A DNA stretch of 64,000 nt from RHKX01 sp963743875. Its GTDB lineage: Bacteria > Actinomycetota > Thermoleophilia > Solirubrobacterales > 70-9. Position 1 is the first letter of the stretch. Every line of letters starts with the position of its first letter. Of the stretch, positions 29,920-38,145 are shown piece by piece. The stretch lies in assembly GCA_963743875.1 (NCBI GenBank), contig CAVURM010000001.1, positions 1,054,001 through 1,118,000 of the forward strand. Direction: 5' to 3'. Under the pieces are notes generated by a model. The model searched no databases. It saw only the letters and a program-made list of their open reading frames with translations, and was not told the DNA's origin. Both the position numbers and the translations under genes were made by a program.

Positions 29920-30869
29920 GTCTCTGAGTCTGACGACAGCTCGACCTGAAGCAGCTCCTCGGGATGGCGATGCTCGACCTGCATCGTGGTGTGGTCGATC
30001 CCGAAGGTCTCGTGAATCTCGTGCTCGAGCGCGAGGCGAACGGCATGGCAATCGGTATCGGCATCGACGAGGACGTGCGCCGACAGGGCCGGAAAACCCG
30101 ACGTGACCTCCCAGACGTGCAGGTCGTGGACCTCGACGACGCCGGGGACCGCGACCATTGCATTGCCGATTCGGTCCGGGTCGAGCCCGCGGGGCGCCGC
30201 CTCGAGGAAGACGCGACCGGACTCCCTGAGCAACCCGTAGGAGGAGTGGAGCATGATCGCGGCGACGATCAGCGAAGCGATTCCGTCAGCCTGATCGAAG
30301 CCGGTGGTGAAGATCACGAGACCGGCGATGGCCGTGAAGATGAAGGCGGCGAGATCGGTGAGCAGGTGCTGGAATGCTCCCTCGACATTCAGTGATTCGC
30401 GATTGGCCTTCGAGAGCGTCCAGGTGGCTGCCAGGTTGACGGCGATGCCGAGGATCGCGACGGCGAAGACGATTCCGCCCTCGACGACGGGCGGGTCGAT
30501 CAGCCGGCGGATCCCCTCGTAGACGATCAGCAATCCGAGGACCAGCAGTGTCGCCCCGTTGAACTGGGCGCTGAGGATCCCTGCACGCTGCCAGCCGAAC
30601 GTCATGGCCCCCTTTGCCGGACGGGCCGCCAGTCGGATCGCAACCAGGGCGAGGATCAACGCAACCGCATCGGTGAGCATGTGCGCCGCGTCGGAGAGCA
30701 GCGCGAGCGAGTTGGCGAGGATGCCGACGACCACCTCGACCGCCATGAACCCGAGGATCAGGACCAGCGCGACGGTTAGTTTCGAGCGATCCGCGTCCGC
30801 CGAGACCCCATGGGAGTGTCCGCTGCGACCGGCAGGGTGCTCGTGGGCGTGATCGTGGCTGTGGGCCAT
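29916..30869 (-). CDS. Cation diffusion facilitator (zinc exporter)
   Basis: A 317-residue CDF antiporter with six membrane helices and a His-rich N-terminus (HSHDHAHEHPAGRSGHSH). The transport site is formed by SDAAHMLTD in helix 2 and HLLTDLAAF in helix 5, giving the HxxxD...HxxxD pattern typical of Zn/Cd exporters. The C-terminal cytoplasmic domain includes VEVHDLHVWEVTSGFPALSA. A TAGCCT box lies 6 nt before the ATG and overlaps the DUF1385 stop codon, so the gene seems to have its own leaderless promoter while also following DUF1385. Confidence 0.92.
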   Translation of the reverse strand: MAHSHDHAHEHPAGRSGHSHGVSADADRSKLTVALVLILGFMAVEVVVGILANSLALLSDAAHMLTDAVALILALVAIRLAARPAKGAMTFGWQRAGILSAQFNGATLLVLGLLIVYEGIRRLIDPPVVEGGIVFAVAILGIAVNLAATWTLSKANRESLNVEGAFQHLLTDLAAFIFTAIAGLVIFTTGFDQADGIASLIVAAIMLHSSYGLLRESGRVFLEAAPRGLDPDRIGNAMVAVPGVVEVHDLHVWEVTSGFPALSAHVLVDADTDCHAVRLALEHEIHETFGIDHTTMQVEHRHPEELLQVELSSDSET

Positions 30870-30875
30870 GGAACG

Positions 30876-30881
30876 AGGCTA
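30876..30881 (-). promoter_or_regulatory. -10 box (TAGCCT) of CDF gene, overlapping the DUF1385 stop
   Basis: TAGCCT is 6 nt before the ATG at 30869. Its TAG is the DUF1385 stop codon (30879-30881). Confidence 0.45.
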
Positions 30882-31859
30882 CGCGACTATTTCGATCGGG
30901 CTCTCCCGCTCCCTGATGTCGGTGCCCTCGACCGCCAGCACCTCACGCAGGGAGGCGATCGCGACCTCGAGCTGATCGTGGTCGGGCTCGCGGGTCGTCA
31001 GGTTCTGGAGCATCAAACCGGGCCACATCAGCGTCCGCACCCACGGCTTGCGGCGGTTGCGCCCAGCCCACTTGATCACCTCGTAGGAGAGTCCGGCGAT
31101 CAGCGGGATGCCAACGATCCGGGAGATCACTAGCCAATACCAGGCGGGCAGTCCGAGCGGCGCGAAGACGAAGATCGCCAGGACCATGACGATCAGGAGA
31201 AAGCTGGTCCCGCAGCGCGGATGCAGGCGGGAGTAGCGGGAGGCCCGCTCGGGTGTCAGCTCGTCGCCCGCCTCGAAGCAGGAGATGGTCTTGTGCTCGG
31301 CACCGTGGTACTCGAAGACCCGCCGCAGGTCGGGCAGGCGGCTGATCGCGACGATGTAGCCGATGAAGATCGCCGTCCTCAGGATCCCCTCGACGAGCCA
31401 GAACAGCACGGCTGAGCCGAGCTGATCCTTGATCAGGCTCGTCAGCCCGACGGGAACCACGAAGAACAACCCGATGGCGAGCGCCATGGAGAAGGCGATC
31501 GTCAGCGCCCAGGTGACCCCGCCGATCGGCTCCTGATCCTCTTCCTCCTCGATCTGGGCGTTGGCGGAAATCGCCAACGCCCTGAAGCCGATCTTCAGCG
31601 ACTCGCCGAGCGCAACGACGCCGCGGATCACCGGGAGCCGCAGGACGCGATGCCGTTTGGCCCAGGAGACCACCGGCTCGGAGCTGACCTGAATCTCGCC
31701 GTCGGGCCTCCGGACGGCGGCGGCCCAGGTCGAGACGCCGCGCATCATCACGCCCTCGAGGATCGCCTGGCCGCCGACGGGAGCGTCGCGAGATGCGACG
31801 GGCTTGCCGTCGGGCATCGGCGTCGCCGCCTGGTGCAGCTCTCGGACCGCGGTGCTCAC
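30879..31859 (-). CDS. DUF1385 (YqhQ-like) membrane protein
   Basis: A 326-residue protein with the family hallmark VGGQAILEGVMMRGVSTWAA near residue 28. About five membrane helices follow, with EYHGAEHKTISCFEAGDELT and SRLHPRCGTSFLLIVMVLA between, two further DUF1385 signatures. The function is not established. The gene commonly accompanies rpmE, prfA and prmC in Firmicutes and actinobacteria, as here. It starts at a GTG. Confidence 0.9.
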   Translation of the reverse strand: MSTAVRELHQAATPMPDGKPVASRDAPVGGQAILEGVMMRGVSTWAAAVRRPDGEIQVSSEPVVSWAKRHRVLRLPVIRGVVALGESLKIGFRALAISANAQIEEEEDQEPIGGVTWALTIAFSMALAIGLFFVVPVGLTSLIKDQLGSAVLFWLVEGILRTAIFIGYIVAISRLPDLRRVFEYHGAEHKTISCFEAGDELTPERASRYSRLHPRCGTSFLLIVMVLAIFVFAPLGLPAWYWLVISRIVGIPLIAGLSYEVIKWAGRNRRKPWVRTLMWPGLMLQNLTTREPDHDQLEVAIASLREVLAVEGTDIRERESPIEIVA

Positions 31860-31866
31860 ACTGTCA

Positions 31867-31884
31867 GCCGGCGTGAACGCCGGC
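31867..31884 (-). terminator. Hairpin between rpmE and the DUF1385 gene
   Basis: A 7-bp perfect stem (GCCGGCG / CGCCGGC) with a 4-nt loop, immediately after the rpmE stop. There is no U-run, so it may be an attenuator or processing site rather than a full terminator. Confidence 0.45.
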
Positions 31885-31889
31885 CTGAG

Positions 31890-32093
31890 TTACGACTTCT
31901 TCGCCGCGCGCCGTCGGAAGCGTTCAACCCTGCCGCCGGTGTCGACCAGCTTCTGCTTGCCGGTGTAGAACGGATGGCAGGCGGAACAGATCTCGACGTG
32001 GATCTCAGGCTTCGTGGAACGGGTCTCAAACTCGTTGCCGCAGGCGCAGCGTACGTGGGAGAGGGTGTATTCGGGATGTATCTCGGTCTTCAT
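31890..32093 (-). CDS. rpmE: 50S ribosomal protein L31 (zinc-binding form)
   Basis: A 67-residue protein, MKTEIHPEYTLSHVRCACGN. The two Cys pairs CAC and CSAC hold zinc, the type replaced by the Cys-less paralogue under zinc limitation. HPFYTGKQKLVDTGGRVERF is the L31 signature. The ATG at 32093 is the true start. TAGACT lies 7 nt upstream, so the mRNA is probably leaderless. A zinc exporter lies two genes downstream. Confidence 0.95.
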   Translation of the reverse strand: MKTEIHPEYTLSHVRCACGNEFETRSTKPEIHVEICSACHPFYTGKQKLVDTGGRVERFRRRAAKKS

Positions 32094-32100
32094 GGAACGA

Positions 32101-32106
32101 AGTCTA
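32101..32106 (-). promoter_or_regulatory. -10 box (TAGACT) of rpmE
   Basis: TAGACT is 7 nt before the ATG at 32093, with no Shine-Dalgarno in between. Confidence 0.5.
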
Positions 32107-32229
32107 GAGAGACCGTCAATACCCTGGTTCAAGCCGGATTCATTATCTGCGCCATGAGACCGGCGGCGTCGACCCGATCCCACGCGACGGCGATCACCCC
32201 GTCGCGGGTCCGCAACGTCGCTCAATCAC

Positions 32230-32682
32230 TCAGCCCGCGCACTCGGTCAGCCCGTATTCGGTCATCAGCTGGTTCGTCTCGGCGAAGGGATCCTGACCGC
32301 CGGAGGTCAGTACGCTCGGGTCGGCCTCCACCTGGTCGAGGGTCTCCTGGGCAGTGTCGAGGAACTCGTTGACCTGCTCCTCATCACCAGCCGGGACCCC
32401 AAGCGCAGTGATTGCGTCGATCTGGCCCTGGATGTTCGGCGCCATCGTGTCGGCGACGTACTGCTCGATCTCGGCATCGCTCGGCTCGCCGCTGAACGCT
32501 TCCTGACCCGCAGCTCTGAGCTCCTTGTTGCCCTCCGTACAGACCTCGTTGGCCTGCGTGACATAGTCGTCCTTGCTGATCTCCGCGGTGGTCGAGCTCG
32601 TGTCGTCGCTCCCGCCACAACCGGCAACTGCTACCGCCCCGATCACGAGCAGCACAGCTGCCGCGATTCCGATTGACCTCAT
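32230..32682 (-). CDS. Secreted lipoprotein, unknown function
   Basis: A 150-residue protein with a signal peptide ending in the lipobox VAGC (lipidated Cys near residue 22). A Ser/Thr linker precedes an acidic helical domain with two Cys (EVCTEGNKEL and the C-terminal LTECAG) that could form a disulfide. GGGGAGGAA just before the ATG is a strong ribosome site, unlike the leaderless neighbours. I do not recognise the family. Confidence 0.75.
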   Translation of the reverse strand: MRSIGIAAAVLLVIGAVAVAGCGGSDDTSSTTAEISKDDYVTQANEVCTEGNKELRAAGQEAFSGEPSDAEIEQYVADTMAPNIQGQIDAITALGVPAGDEEQVNEFLDTAQETLDQVEADPSVLTSGGQDPFAETNQLMTEYGLTECAG

Positions 32683-32752
32683 CGATTCCTCCCCAGGTGA
32701 TTGGCCTCCGTCGCGACCAACCTATCCGACCCTCGAGCTCACCGCCAGCGGA

Positions 32753-32758
32753 TAGGGT
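32753..32758 (+). promoter_or_regulatory. -10 box (TAGGGT) of the 67-residue gene
   Basis: TAGGGT is 6 nt before the ATG at 32765, a leaderless arrangement. Confidence 0.4.
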
Positions 32759-32764
32759 GACGGC

Positions 32765-32968
32765 ATGGAAGAGGAAGTTCACGGTTTCAAGGAAGGCCAG
32801 CACGTCTGGGTCGAGGACGGCGACGGCAAGCATCACCCCGGGATCTTCGTCGGTGACAACGAGGCGGCGGGCTGGTTCGGCGGCGGCCCGAGCGCCTACG
32901 TGGTTCACCCCGAAGCGCACAACGCCGAGGTCGTCTCACTGTTTCGGATCACAGCTCGCGACGAGTAA
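32765..32968 (+). CDS. Small conserved-looking protein, 67 residues
   Basis: Begins MEEEVHGFKEGQHVWVEDGD and continues with GIFVGDNEAAGWFGGGPSAYVVHPE, a pattern of short beta strands and turns like a small SH3-type barrel. Balanced composition, the ATG and the TAGGGT box 6 nt upstream support a real gene. The function is unknown. It is divergent from the lipoprotein gene and 42 bp before the dehydrogenase gene. Confidence 0.55.
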   Translation: MEEEVHGFKEGQHVWVEDGDGKHHPGIFVGDNEAAGWFGGGPSAYVVHPEAHNAEVVSLFRITARDE

Positions 32969-33010
32969 ACGCAGCCTCATGAGGCTGAGCGGGCTCATGG
33001 AGGTATTCAG

Positions 33011-33979
33011 ATGAGAGCCATGGTCTTCGACGCCCCCGGCGAGCCCCTGCGGCTCCTCGAGCGTGAGATCCCCGAGGCCGGGCCAGGCGAATTGCTGCTC
33101 AAGGTGCTCGCCTGCGGCATCTGCCGCACCGACCTCCACCTGCTCGACGGCGAGGTCGAAGTGTCGGACCCGCCCCGGATCCTCGGGCATCAGATCGTCG
33201 GTGAAGTGGTCGGCGAGGAGGATCGGCGCGTGGGCGTGCCCTGGCTCGGCTGGACCTGCGGGGAGTGCGTCTACTGCCGCACCGGTCGCGAGAACCTCTG
33301 CGAGCGCGCTCGTTTCACCGGCTGCGACATCGACGGCGGCTTCGCCGAGTACGCGGTTGCCGACGAGCGCTACTGCTTTCCGATCCCGCCCAGTTATCCC
33401 GCCGTCCAGGCGGCCCCGCTGCTCTGCGCCGGGCTGATCGGCTACCGCTCCTTGCGGATGTGCGGCGACGCCGAGCGGATCGGCTTCTTCGGCTTCGGCG
33501 CGGCGGCCCACATCCTCGTCCAGGTCGCCGCCTCGGAGGGCCGACGCATCTTCGCCTTCACCCGCGCCGGCGACGAGGAGGGTCAGGCGTTCGCCCGCAG
33601 CCGCGGCGCCGTCTGGGCCGGAGCGTCCGGCGACCAACCGCCGGAGCCGCTCGACGCCGCGATCATCTTCGCCCCCGTCGGCCCGCTCGTCCCGATCGCC
33701 CTGGCGGCGGTCGCTCCGGGCGGGACGGTCGTCTGCGGCGGCATCCACATGAGCGAGATCCCGGCGTTCTCCTACGACCTGCTGTGGGGGGAGCGCACCC
33801 TGCGCTCGGTGGCGAACCTGACCCGCAGCGACGGCGAGGAGATGCTCGAGCTCGCGCCTCGGGTACCGGTCGAGACCGACGTCACCACCTACCCACTCGA
33901 GGCGGTCAACGACGCGCTGGGGGATCTCCGGAAAGGCCGCTTCCTGGGCGCCGGAGTGATCGACCCAGCGCTCAATTGA
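33011..33979 (+). CDS. Zinc-dependent alcohol dehydrogenase (MDR superfamily)
   Basis: A 322-residue NAD(P)-dependent dehydrogenase. The catalytic zinc site is ACGICRTDLHLLDGE with GHQIVGEV. The structural zinc loop has four Cys in CGECVYCRTGRENLC. The nucleotide fold is GFFGFGAAAHILVQV. It resembles the AdhP-like, zinc-binding ADH group acting on primary alcohols; the substrate is unproven. GGAGG sits 7-12 nt before the ATG. Its end overlaps the convergent P450 gene by 8 bp. Confidence 0.88.
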   Translation: MRAMVFDAPGEPLRLLEREIPEAGPGELLLKVLACGICRTDLHLLDGEVEVSDPPRILGHQIVGEVVGEEDRRVGVPWLGWTCGECVYCRTGRENLCERARFTGCDIDGGFAEYAVADERYCFPIPPSYPAVQAAPLLCAGLIGYRSLRMCGDAERIGFFGFGAAAHILVQVAASEGRRIFAFTRAGDEEGQAFARSRGAVWAGASGDQPPEPLDAAIIFAPVGPLVPIALAAVAPGGTVVCGGIHMSEIPAFSYDLLWGERTLRSVANLTRSDGEEMLELAPRVPVETDVTTYPLEAVNDALGDLRKGRFLGAGVIDPALN

Positions 33980-35274
33980 GCCGGGCCGCGAGACGTGCTC
34001 CGCGGGCCGGGGCGAACGTGATCGCGCGTCTGGTCACGCTCTCGGGCCGAAGTCCAGGCTCCTCCCTCAGCCCGACCTGAGCGAGCACGGTCCGCAGGAC
34101 GACCTTCATCTCGAACTGGGCGAAGCTGGCCCCGAGACATCGACGCACCCCGCCGCCGAAGGGGATCCACTCGTAGGTGCCGGGAGCGTCATCGCCGAGG
34201 AAGCGCTCGGGTCGAAATGCAAGCGGCTCGGGGAAGAGGTCGGCCCGCCTGTGCATCAAGTAGATGGATGGGGCTATGTTGACCCCGGCGGGAAGCTCCC
34301 AGCCGCCGAACTCCATCGGCGCCTGAAGCCGGCGGACGACGGCCGGGACCACGGGCCGCAGGCGCAGGGACTCCTTGATCACCGCGTCGAGGTACTCCTC
34401 GCGGCCGGCCCGTTCCTCGGCGAGCAGCGTGTGAAGCACCTCGGGGGTGCGGATCAACCTCTCCAGCGTCCACGACAGCGCCGTCGCCGTGGTCTCATGC
34501 CCGGCCACCAGCAGGGTCATCAGCTCGTCCCGCAGTTCGGAATCGGTGAGCGGCTCGCCGTCGGGGTCGCGGGCGGCGAGCAGCATCGAGAAGATGTCGT
34601 CACCGTCGGAGCCGTGGGGGTCACGGCGACGGGCGCGGATCTCCTCGTAGAGCAGGCCGTCCGCCTTACGGCGCATCGCCGCGAACCGGCGCCAGGGGCT
34701 GAGGGGCCCGCTGCGGCCGGCCGTAAGCGCCATCACGAGCACGCGAGGGCGGCTACCGACGGTGTCGAGCAGCCGCCGCAGCGGGTTGCCGATCCGCTCG
34801 CGCCGCTCCCGATCCTCAAACCCGAAGACCGCCCTCATGATGACCTCGAGAGTGATCGACTGCATGCTCGGCAGGACCGCGAACCTGCTCTCCCATCGGC
34901 CATTGGGCGATGTGGCGCTCGGCGACCTCGGCCATCACCGCTCCGTAGTTGCGCATCCGCTCGCCGTGGAACGGCGGCAGGAGCAGGCGCCGGTGCCGGA
35001 GATGCTCGTCTCCGTCGAGCAGCAACACCGAGCCCGGTCCGAGGATCGGGGCCAGCGAGATGTTGCCCTCACCGGCGTAGAGGAGGTTCGGGTCGCCGGT
35101 GAAGATCTTCTTTACCGCCGCTGGGTCAACGGTGAAGACGACCTCCCGGTCGGGGGTCGGGCGCAGCGTGAAGTAGTCGCCGCAGCTGCGATGGCAGGCG
35201 TCGAGGAACCGGGTGGGGGTCAGCATGAACCCGGCGCTCATCATGAAACTGGAGAGCTCCGGCCGGGGTGGCAA
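33972..35274 (-). CDS. Cytochrome P450, one frameshift near 34884
   Basis: A haem monooxygenase of about 433 residues in two frames. The N-terminal frame reads SVLLLDGDEHLRHRRLLLPPF (helix C, haem propionate contact). One extra base near 34884-34885 joins it to LPSMQSITLEVIMRAVFGFE. Then come the I-helix MTLLVAGHETTATALSW, the K-helix ESLRLRPV and the haem loop IPFGGGVRRCLGASFAQFE with the axial Cys. The TTG at 35274 is tentative: PPGT and PPRP motifs upstream of it look like the usual proline-rich hinge, so the real start may be further upstream. The substrate is unknown. Confidence 0.88.
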
Positions 35275-35362
35275 CCCGGTTCGACGGTCTGTGCCGGGAG
35301 GGTTACATCAGGTGATGAGCGGCCGAGCTTACGCCATCGGCGATCCCGAACCGCATGAAGGC

Positions 35363-35674
35363 TCAAGGCTCCCTGACCGCGATCAACATCTCGACGCCGC
35401 CGAGCTGGAGGGTGAGTGAGCCGTCCTCATGCTCGATCGCTCCCCGGTAGACCTCGCGGTTGAGGCTGATCGAGCTCTCCTCCGAGCCGGCCTCGAGGCG
35501 GATGTAGATGGCTTCGTGCTCGCTCGGCTCTCCGCCGGTCATCGAATAGCCGGCCTGCAGAACCCCGCCGAAGGTGGCGACGAGGTGGGGGCTCTCACCC
35601 GCCGAGACCATGTGTACGTCCACCGGACGGCCGACGAGGGCGAGGAGAGCGGCGAGGGCATCGTCGAAGGTCAT
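35363..35674 (-). CDS. Small protein of unknown function, 103 residues
   Basis: Starts MTFDDALAALLALVGRPVDV and continues as alternating short strands (LVATFGGVLQAGYSM, IYIRLEAG, GAIEHEDGSLTLQLGGVEMLIAV), suggesting a small beta-barrel. The longer frame to 36757 runs opposite the GH114-like gene and is a shadow. It starts 5 bp downstream of the GH114-like gene's stop on the same strand, so the two are probably co-transcribed. Family not recognised. Confidence 0.6.
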   Translation of the reverse strand: MTFDDALAALLALVGRPVDVHMVSAGESPHLVATFGGVLQAGYSMTGGEPSEHEAIYIRLEAGSEESSISLNREVYRGAIEHEDGSLTLQLGGVEMLIAVREP

Positions 35675-35679
35675 CGCGC

Positions 35680-36543
35680 TCAGCAGGCGTCGTAGACGTA
35701 GCGCTTCGAATCGGGCTTGCTGACCAGCCGATCGCGCATCACCACCGAGATCCGATCCCCGACCGTGTTGCAGGCCTCGAGGAAATCCTCGCGCCGGTAC
35801 TCCACCGCAATCACGCCGTCGCCGTAGACCCCTCGATAGCGGTCGCACTCGTTGTAGCGAGCGCACTCCTCGGCGATCGCGAAGTCGAACCCCACCCGTG
35901 CCGACTGGCCCTTCGTCACGTCCGCGGCGTTCTTCTGCCCGACCGCCATGTCGAGGCCGTGGGCACGATCGGCGAGCAGCTCGGCGTAGGCGAGCGCGTC
36001 GGGCTTGCCGAACGGGACCCTGCGCTTCAGCGGCGTCCCGTCGAAGCGGGTCCACGAATCGAGGTTGTCGAACTCGACCGCGTCGTAGCCCTTCGCAGCG
36101 CAGCCCTCGATCATCCGACCCACCCAGCGCGCCGCCCGCTCCCGCTTGTCGGCGGAACGGATGTCGACCAGGTATTCCCCTCCCCACTTGGGATCGTCGC
36201 CGAGCTTGCTCAGCACCAAGCTGCGCGGCCAATTGGACCGCTCGTCGGGACGGTCCGTGCCGCGCTCGTTCGCCTGCGTCTGGAAGCCGTTGACGTAACA
36301 GATCGAGTAGGCGGGATCGGGCGCAGGACTGCCGCTGAACCAGTCGCGGGAGACCACCGAGACTCCTTCGGGAAGCGGGTAGTCGCCGCCGATCTGGTAG
36401 TCGAAGCCGGCGTCGATCGGGGGCGGCGAGTACGCGGAGGCCGCCGCCGGCTCCACCACCGCGAGCGAGGCCAAGAGGACGCCGAGGGCCGCAGCGATCG
36501 CGGGGCGAGTGACCAGCGCGCGCTTGGGGACTCCGTGGGACAC
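35680..36543 (-). CDS. Secreted GH114-like (TM1410-type) glycoside hydrolase
   Basis: A 287-residue secreted TIM-barrel protein. A Sec signal (residues about 1-37, ending ASA) is followed by FDYQIGGDYPLPEGVSVVSR. ICYVNGFQTQANERGTDRP, LVDIRS and GYDAVEFDNLDSWTRFDG then follow. The VEFDN segment with its acidic pair is the GH114 (endo-alpha-1,4-polygalactosaminidase) catalytic region. Cys residues near the C-terminus (EECARYNEC, YVYDAC) suggest disulfides. Substrate specificity is not readable. The start is a GTG. Confidence 0.8.
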   Translation of the reverse strand: MSHGVPKRALVTRPAIAAALGVLLASLAVVEPAAASAYSPPPIDAGFDYQIGGDYPLPEGVSVVSRDWFSGSPAPDPAYSICYVNGFQTQANERGTDRPDERSNWPRSLVLSKLGDDPKWGGEYLVDIRSADKRERAARWVGRMIEGCAAKGYDAVEFDNLDSWTRFDGTPLKRRVPFGKPDALAYAELLADRAHGLDMAVGQKNAADVTKGQSARVGFDFAIAEECARYNECDRYRGVYGDGVIAVEYRREDFLEACNTVGDRISVVMRDRLVSKPDSKRYVYDAC

Positions 36544-36555
36544 GCCCCCATGGTC

Positions 36556-37074
36556 TCAGACCCAGGTGACCTCGATCGGCACCTGCGAGAGCTCGTGGTA
36601 GCGGTTCCTGCTCAGCCAGAGCGAGACCGCCTGGAACATCTGCTGAGCCGGCTGCCACATGGCGACCCATCCGAGCACGACAAGGCCCTGGGAGACGCCG
36701 ACGAAGAGGGTTTCGTTCGCGGTGGCCTCGTCGAACAGGTTCGACGCGATCAGGCAAACGACCAAGAACGAGAATGCCACGGCCGCCTCACGCCGCTCAC
36801 CTCGGGTGAATACGAAGAGATGCTTGCTCGCCTCGTAGGCTTCGTTCAGATCGTGTCGGATGGCCTCCTGGAGTCGCTCGCCAAGACCGTCCCGCCGCTC
36901 GCCCTCGGGCAGCTCGACGGTCAGGTGCTCGGGGCGGTCCTCTCGAGTGTCGATCCAGGCGCGCAGGATCCGCTCACGTACGTTCTCCCGCAGCGGGCGC
37001 TGGTCGAGAGGCTCGGTGCTGAAGGGATCGAACAGATCCTCGACCGACGGAACCCTGATCGCGAAAGCAAGCAC
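36556..37074 (-). CDS. Membrane protein of unknown function, 172 residues
   Basis: The cytoplasmic N-terminal half (residues 1-95) is charged and helical, with LRENVRERILRAWIDTREDR. Two membrane helices follow at about 98-113 and 124-143, and the C-terminal tail ends in LSQVPIEVTWV. The first half contains PEGERRDGLGERLQEAIRHD. Family unknown. The GTG at 37074 is preceded 6 nt upstream by TAGCTT, so it is probably leaderless. Confidence 0.6.
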   Translation of the reverse strand: MLAFAIRVPSVEDLFDPFSTEPLDQRPLRENVRERILRAWIDTREDRPEHLTVELPEGERRDGLGERLQEAIRHDLNEAYEASKHLFVFTRGERREAAVAFSFLVVCLIASNLFDEATANETLFVGVSQGLVVLGWVAMWQPAQQMFQAVSLWLSRNRYHELSQVPIEVTWV

Positions 37075-37080
37075 GCCGGA

Positions 37081-37086
37081 AAGCTA
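37081..37086 (-). promoter_or_regulatory. -10 box (TAGCTT) of the 172-residue membrane protein gene
   Basis: TAGCTT is 6 nt before the GTG at 37074. Confidence 0.4.
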
Positions 37087-37219
37087 CGAGGAGGGCCGGA
37101 CCAATCGACCGTCAGACCCGAAGTCCCGGGCGTGCCGCCGATGAATCCCGGCTCGCCCCACAGTCTCAGCGATAGGTTGCCGAACGCAGCCACAACCGAG
37201 GCGAAGGAGCCGGATTCAG

Positions 37220-37591
37220 ATGGGACTACCAGTCGTTCATTTCGAAGTGATGGGCAAGGACGGAGGGAAGCTGAGGAGGTACTACTCGGAGCTCTTCGGC
37301 TGGGAGATCGGGGTGAACAACCCGATGGACTACGGCACGATCGAGCGAGAGGGGAACACGACGGAGAACGGGATCGGGATCGGGGGCGGGATCGGCACGG
37401 CCCCGGATGGCTACGACGGCCATGTCACCTTCTACGTGGCGGTTCCCGACGTCGAGGAAGCACTGGTCAAGGCAGAAAGCCTCGGCGGCACGCGGATGTT
37501 CGGTCCTGAGCGGATCATGGACATGCTGATCCTCGGTCAGTTCAACGACCCCGAGGGTCACCTGATCGGGGTCATCACCCCCTTGGACTGA
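37220..37591 (+). CDS. VOC-family (glyoxalase-like) protein
   Basis: A 123-residue vicinal-oxygen-chelate protein. It opens VVHFEVMGKDGGKLRRYYSE, LFGWEIG with the metal-ligand His near residue 7, and closes with GQFNDPEGHLIGVI, where DPEGH carries the second conserved His. Members include glyoxalases and resistance proteins; the role here is unknown. AAGGAG lies 10-16 nt before the ATG. Confidence 0.85.
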   Translation: MGLPVVHFEVMGKDGGKLRRYYSELFGWEIGVNNPMDYGTIEREGNTTENGIGIGGGIGTAPDGYDGHVTFYVAVPDVEEALVKAESLGGTRMFGPERIMDMLILGQFNDPEGHLIGVITPLD

Positions 37592-37671
37592 GCGAGCCCG
37601 CGAACAATTGAACGAAAGGTCACGCCGCGGCCGCATCCCAGCCCGTGCGGTCGGGCTGGGACGATCCTTCG

Positions 37672-38079
37672 ATGAGCGCAACCCCTCCAACGCGGCGGCG
37701 GCCCGTTTCTCGGCTCGAGCGAGCGATGAGCGCTCTCGGTATGGACCCCTCCCTACCGCTGCTGTCGGCGGGGATCGATGCGCCGGCGGACGCGCATCCC
37801 GAGGGACCCGCTCGGCTGCGCTTTGGCTCGCTGCGGCTGAAGGGGCTCGTGATCGCTCAGTTTCCCAATGCACCGATCGCGATCTGGATGCTGGCGGCGC
37901 TCTCGGCCAGGTTCCTCTCTGGAGATGCGGAATCCGTGGCGCTGGCGATCGCGTCGGTCTCGCTGACCGCCTGGGCCTATCTGGAGCTGGCCCAGGGGGT
38001 CAACTGGTTCCGTCGGCTGCTCGGGGCGACGGCTCTCGTCTACGTCGTGGTCGACCTGGCCGGCGCCCTGCCGGCCTGA
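37672..38079 (+). CDS. Small membrane protein, unknown function
   Basis: About 135 residues. A basic N-terminal segment (TRRRPVSRLERAM) and a Pro-rich stretch are followed by two to three hydrophobic helices (starting at IAIWMLAALSARFL, SVALAIASVSLTAWAYL and LLGATALVYVVVDLAG). The ATG at 37672 is preferred over the upstream GTG at 37645. Family not recognised. It is convergent with the ETF-QO gene, separated by a terminator hairpin. Confidence 0.6.
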   Translation: MSATPPTRRRPVSRLERAMSALGMDPSLPLLSAGIDAPADAHPEGPARLRFGSLRLKGLVIAQFPNAPIAIWMLAALSARFLSGDAESVALAIASVSLTAWAYLELAQGVNWFRRLLGATALVYVVVDLAGALPA

Positions 38080-38086
38080 TCCGAAT

Positions 38087-38131
38087 CGAATCCAACATTG
38101 CGGCGACCTGACCGCCGCGAGATTGGATTCG
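38087..38131. terminator. Bidirectional terminator-like hairpin
   Basis: The outer arms CGAATCCAA (38087-38095) and TTGGATTCG (38123-38131) pair perfectly. Inside them GCGGCG (38100-38105) pairs with CGCCGC (38113-38118). It lies exactly between two convergent genes, as expected for a shared terminator. No U-run is present. Confidence 0.7.
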
Positions 38132-38145
38132 GCTGACCGGCGAGC

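Noticed and set aside
31867..31884. Rho-independent terminator after rpmE
   Set aside because: The stem is perfect but there is no U tract; kept only as a hairpin with lower confidence.
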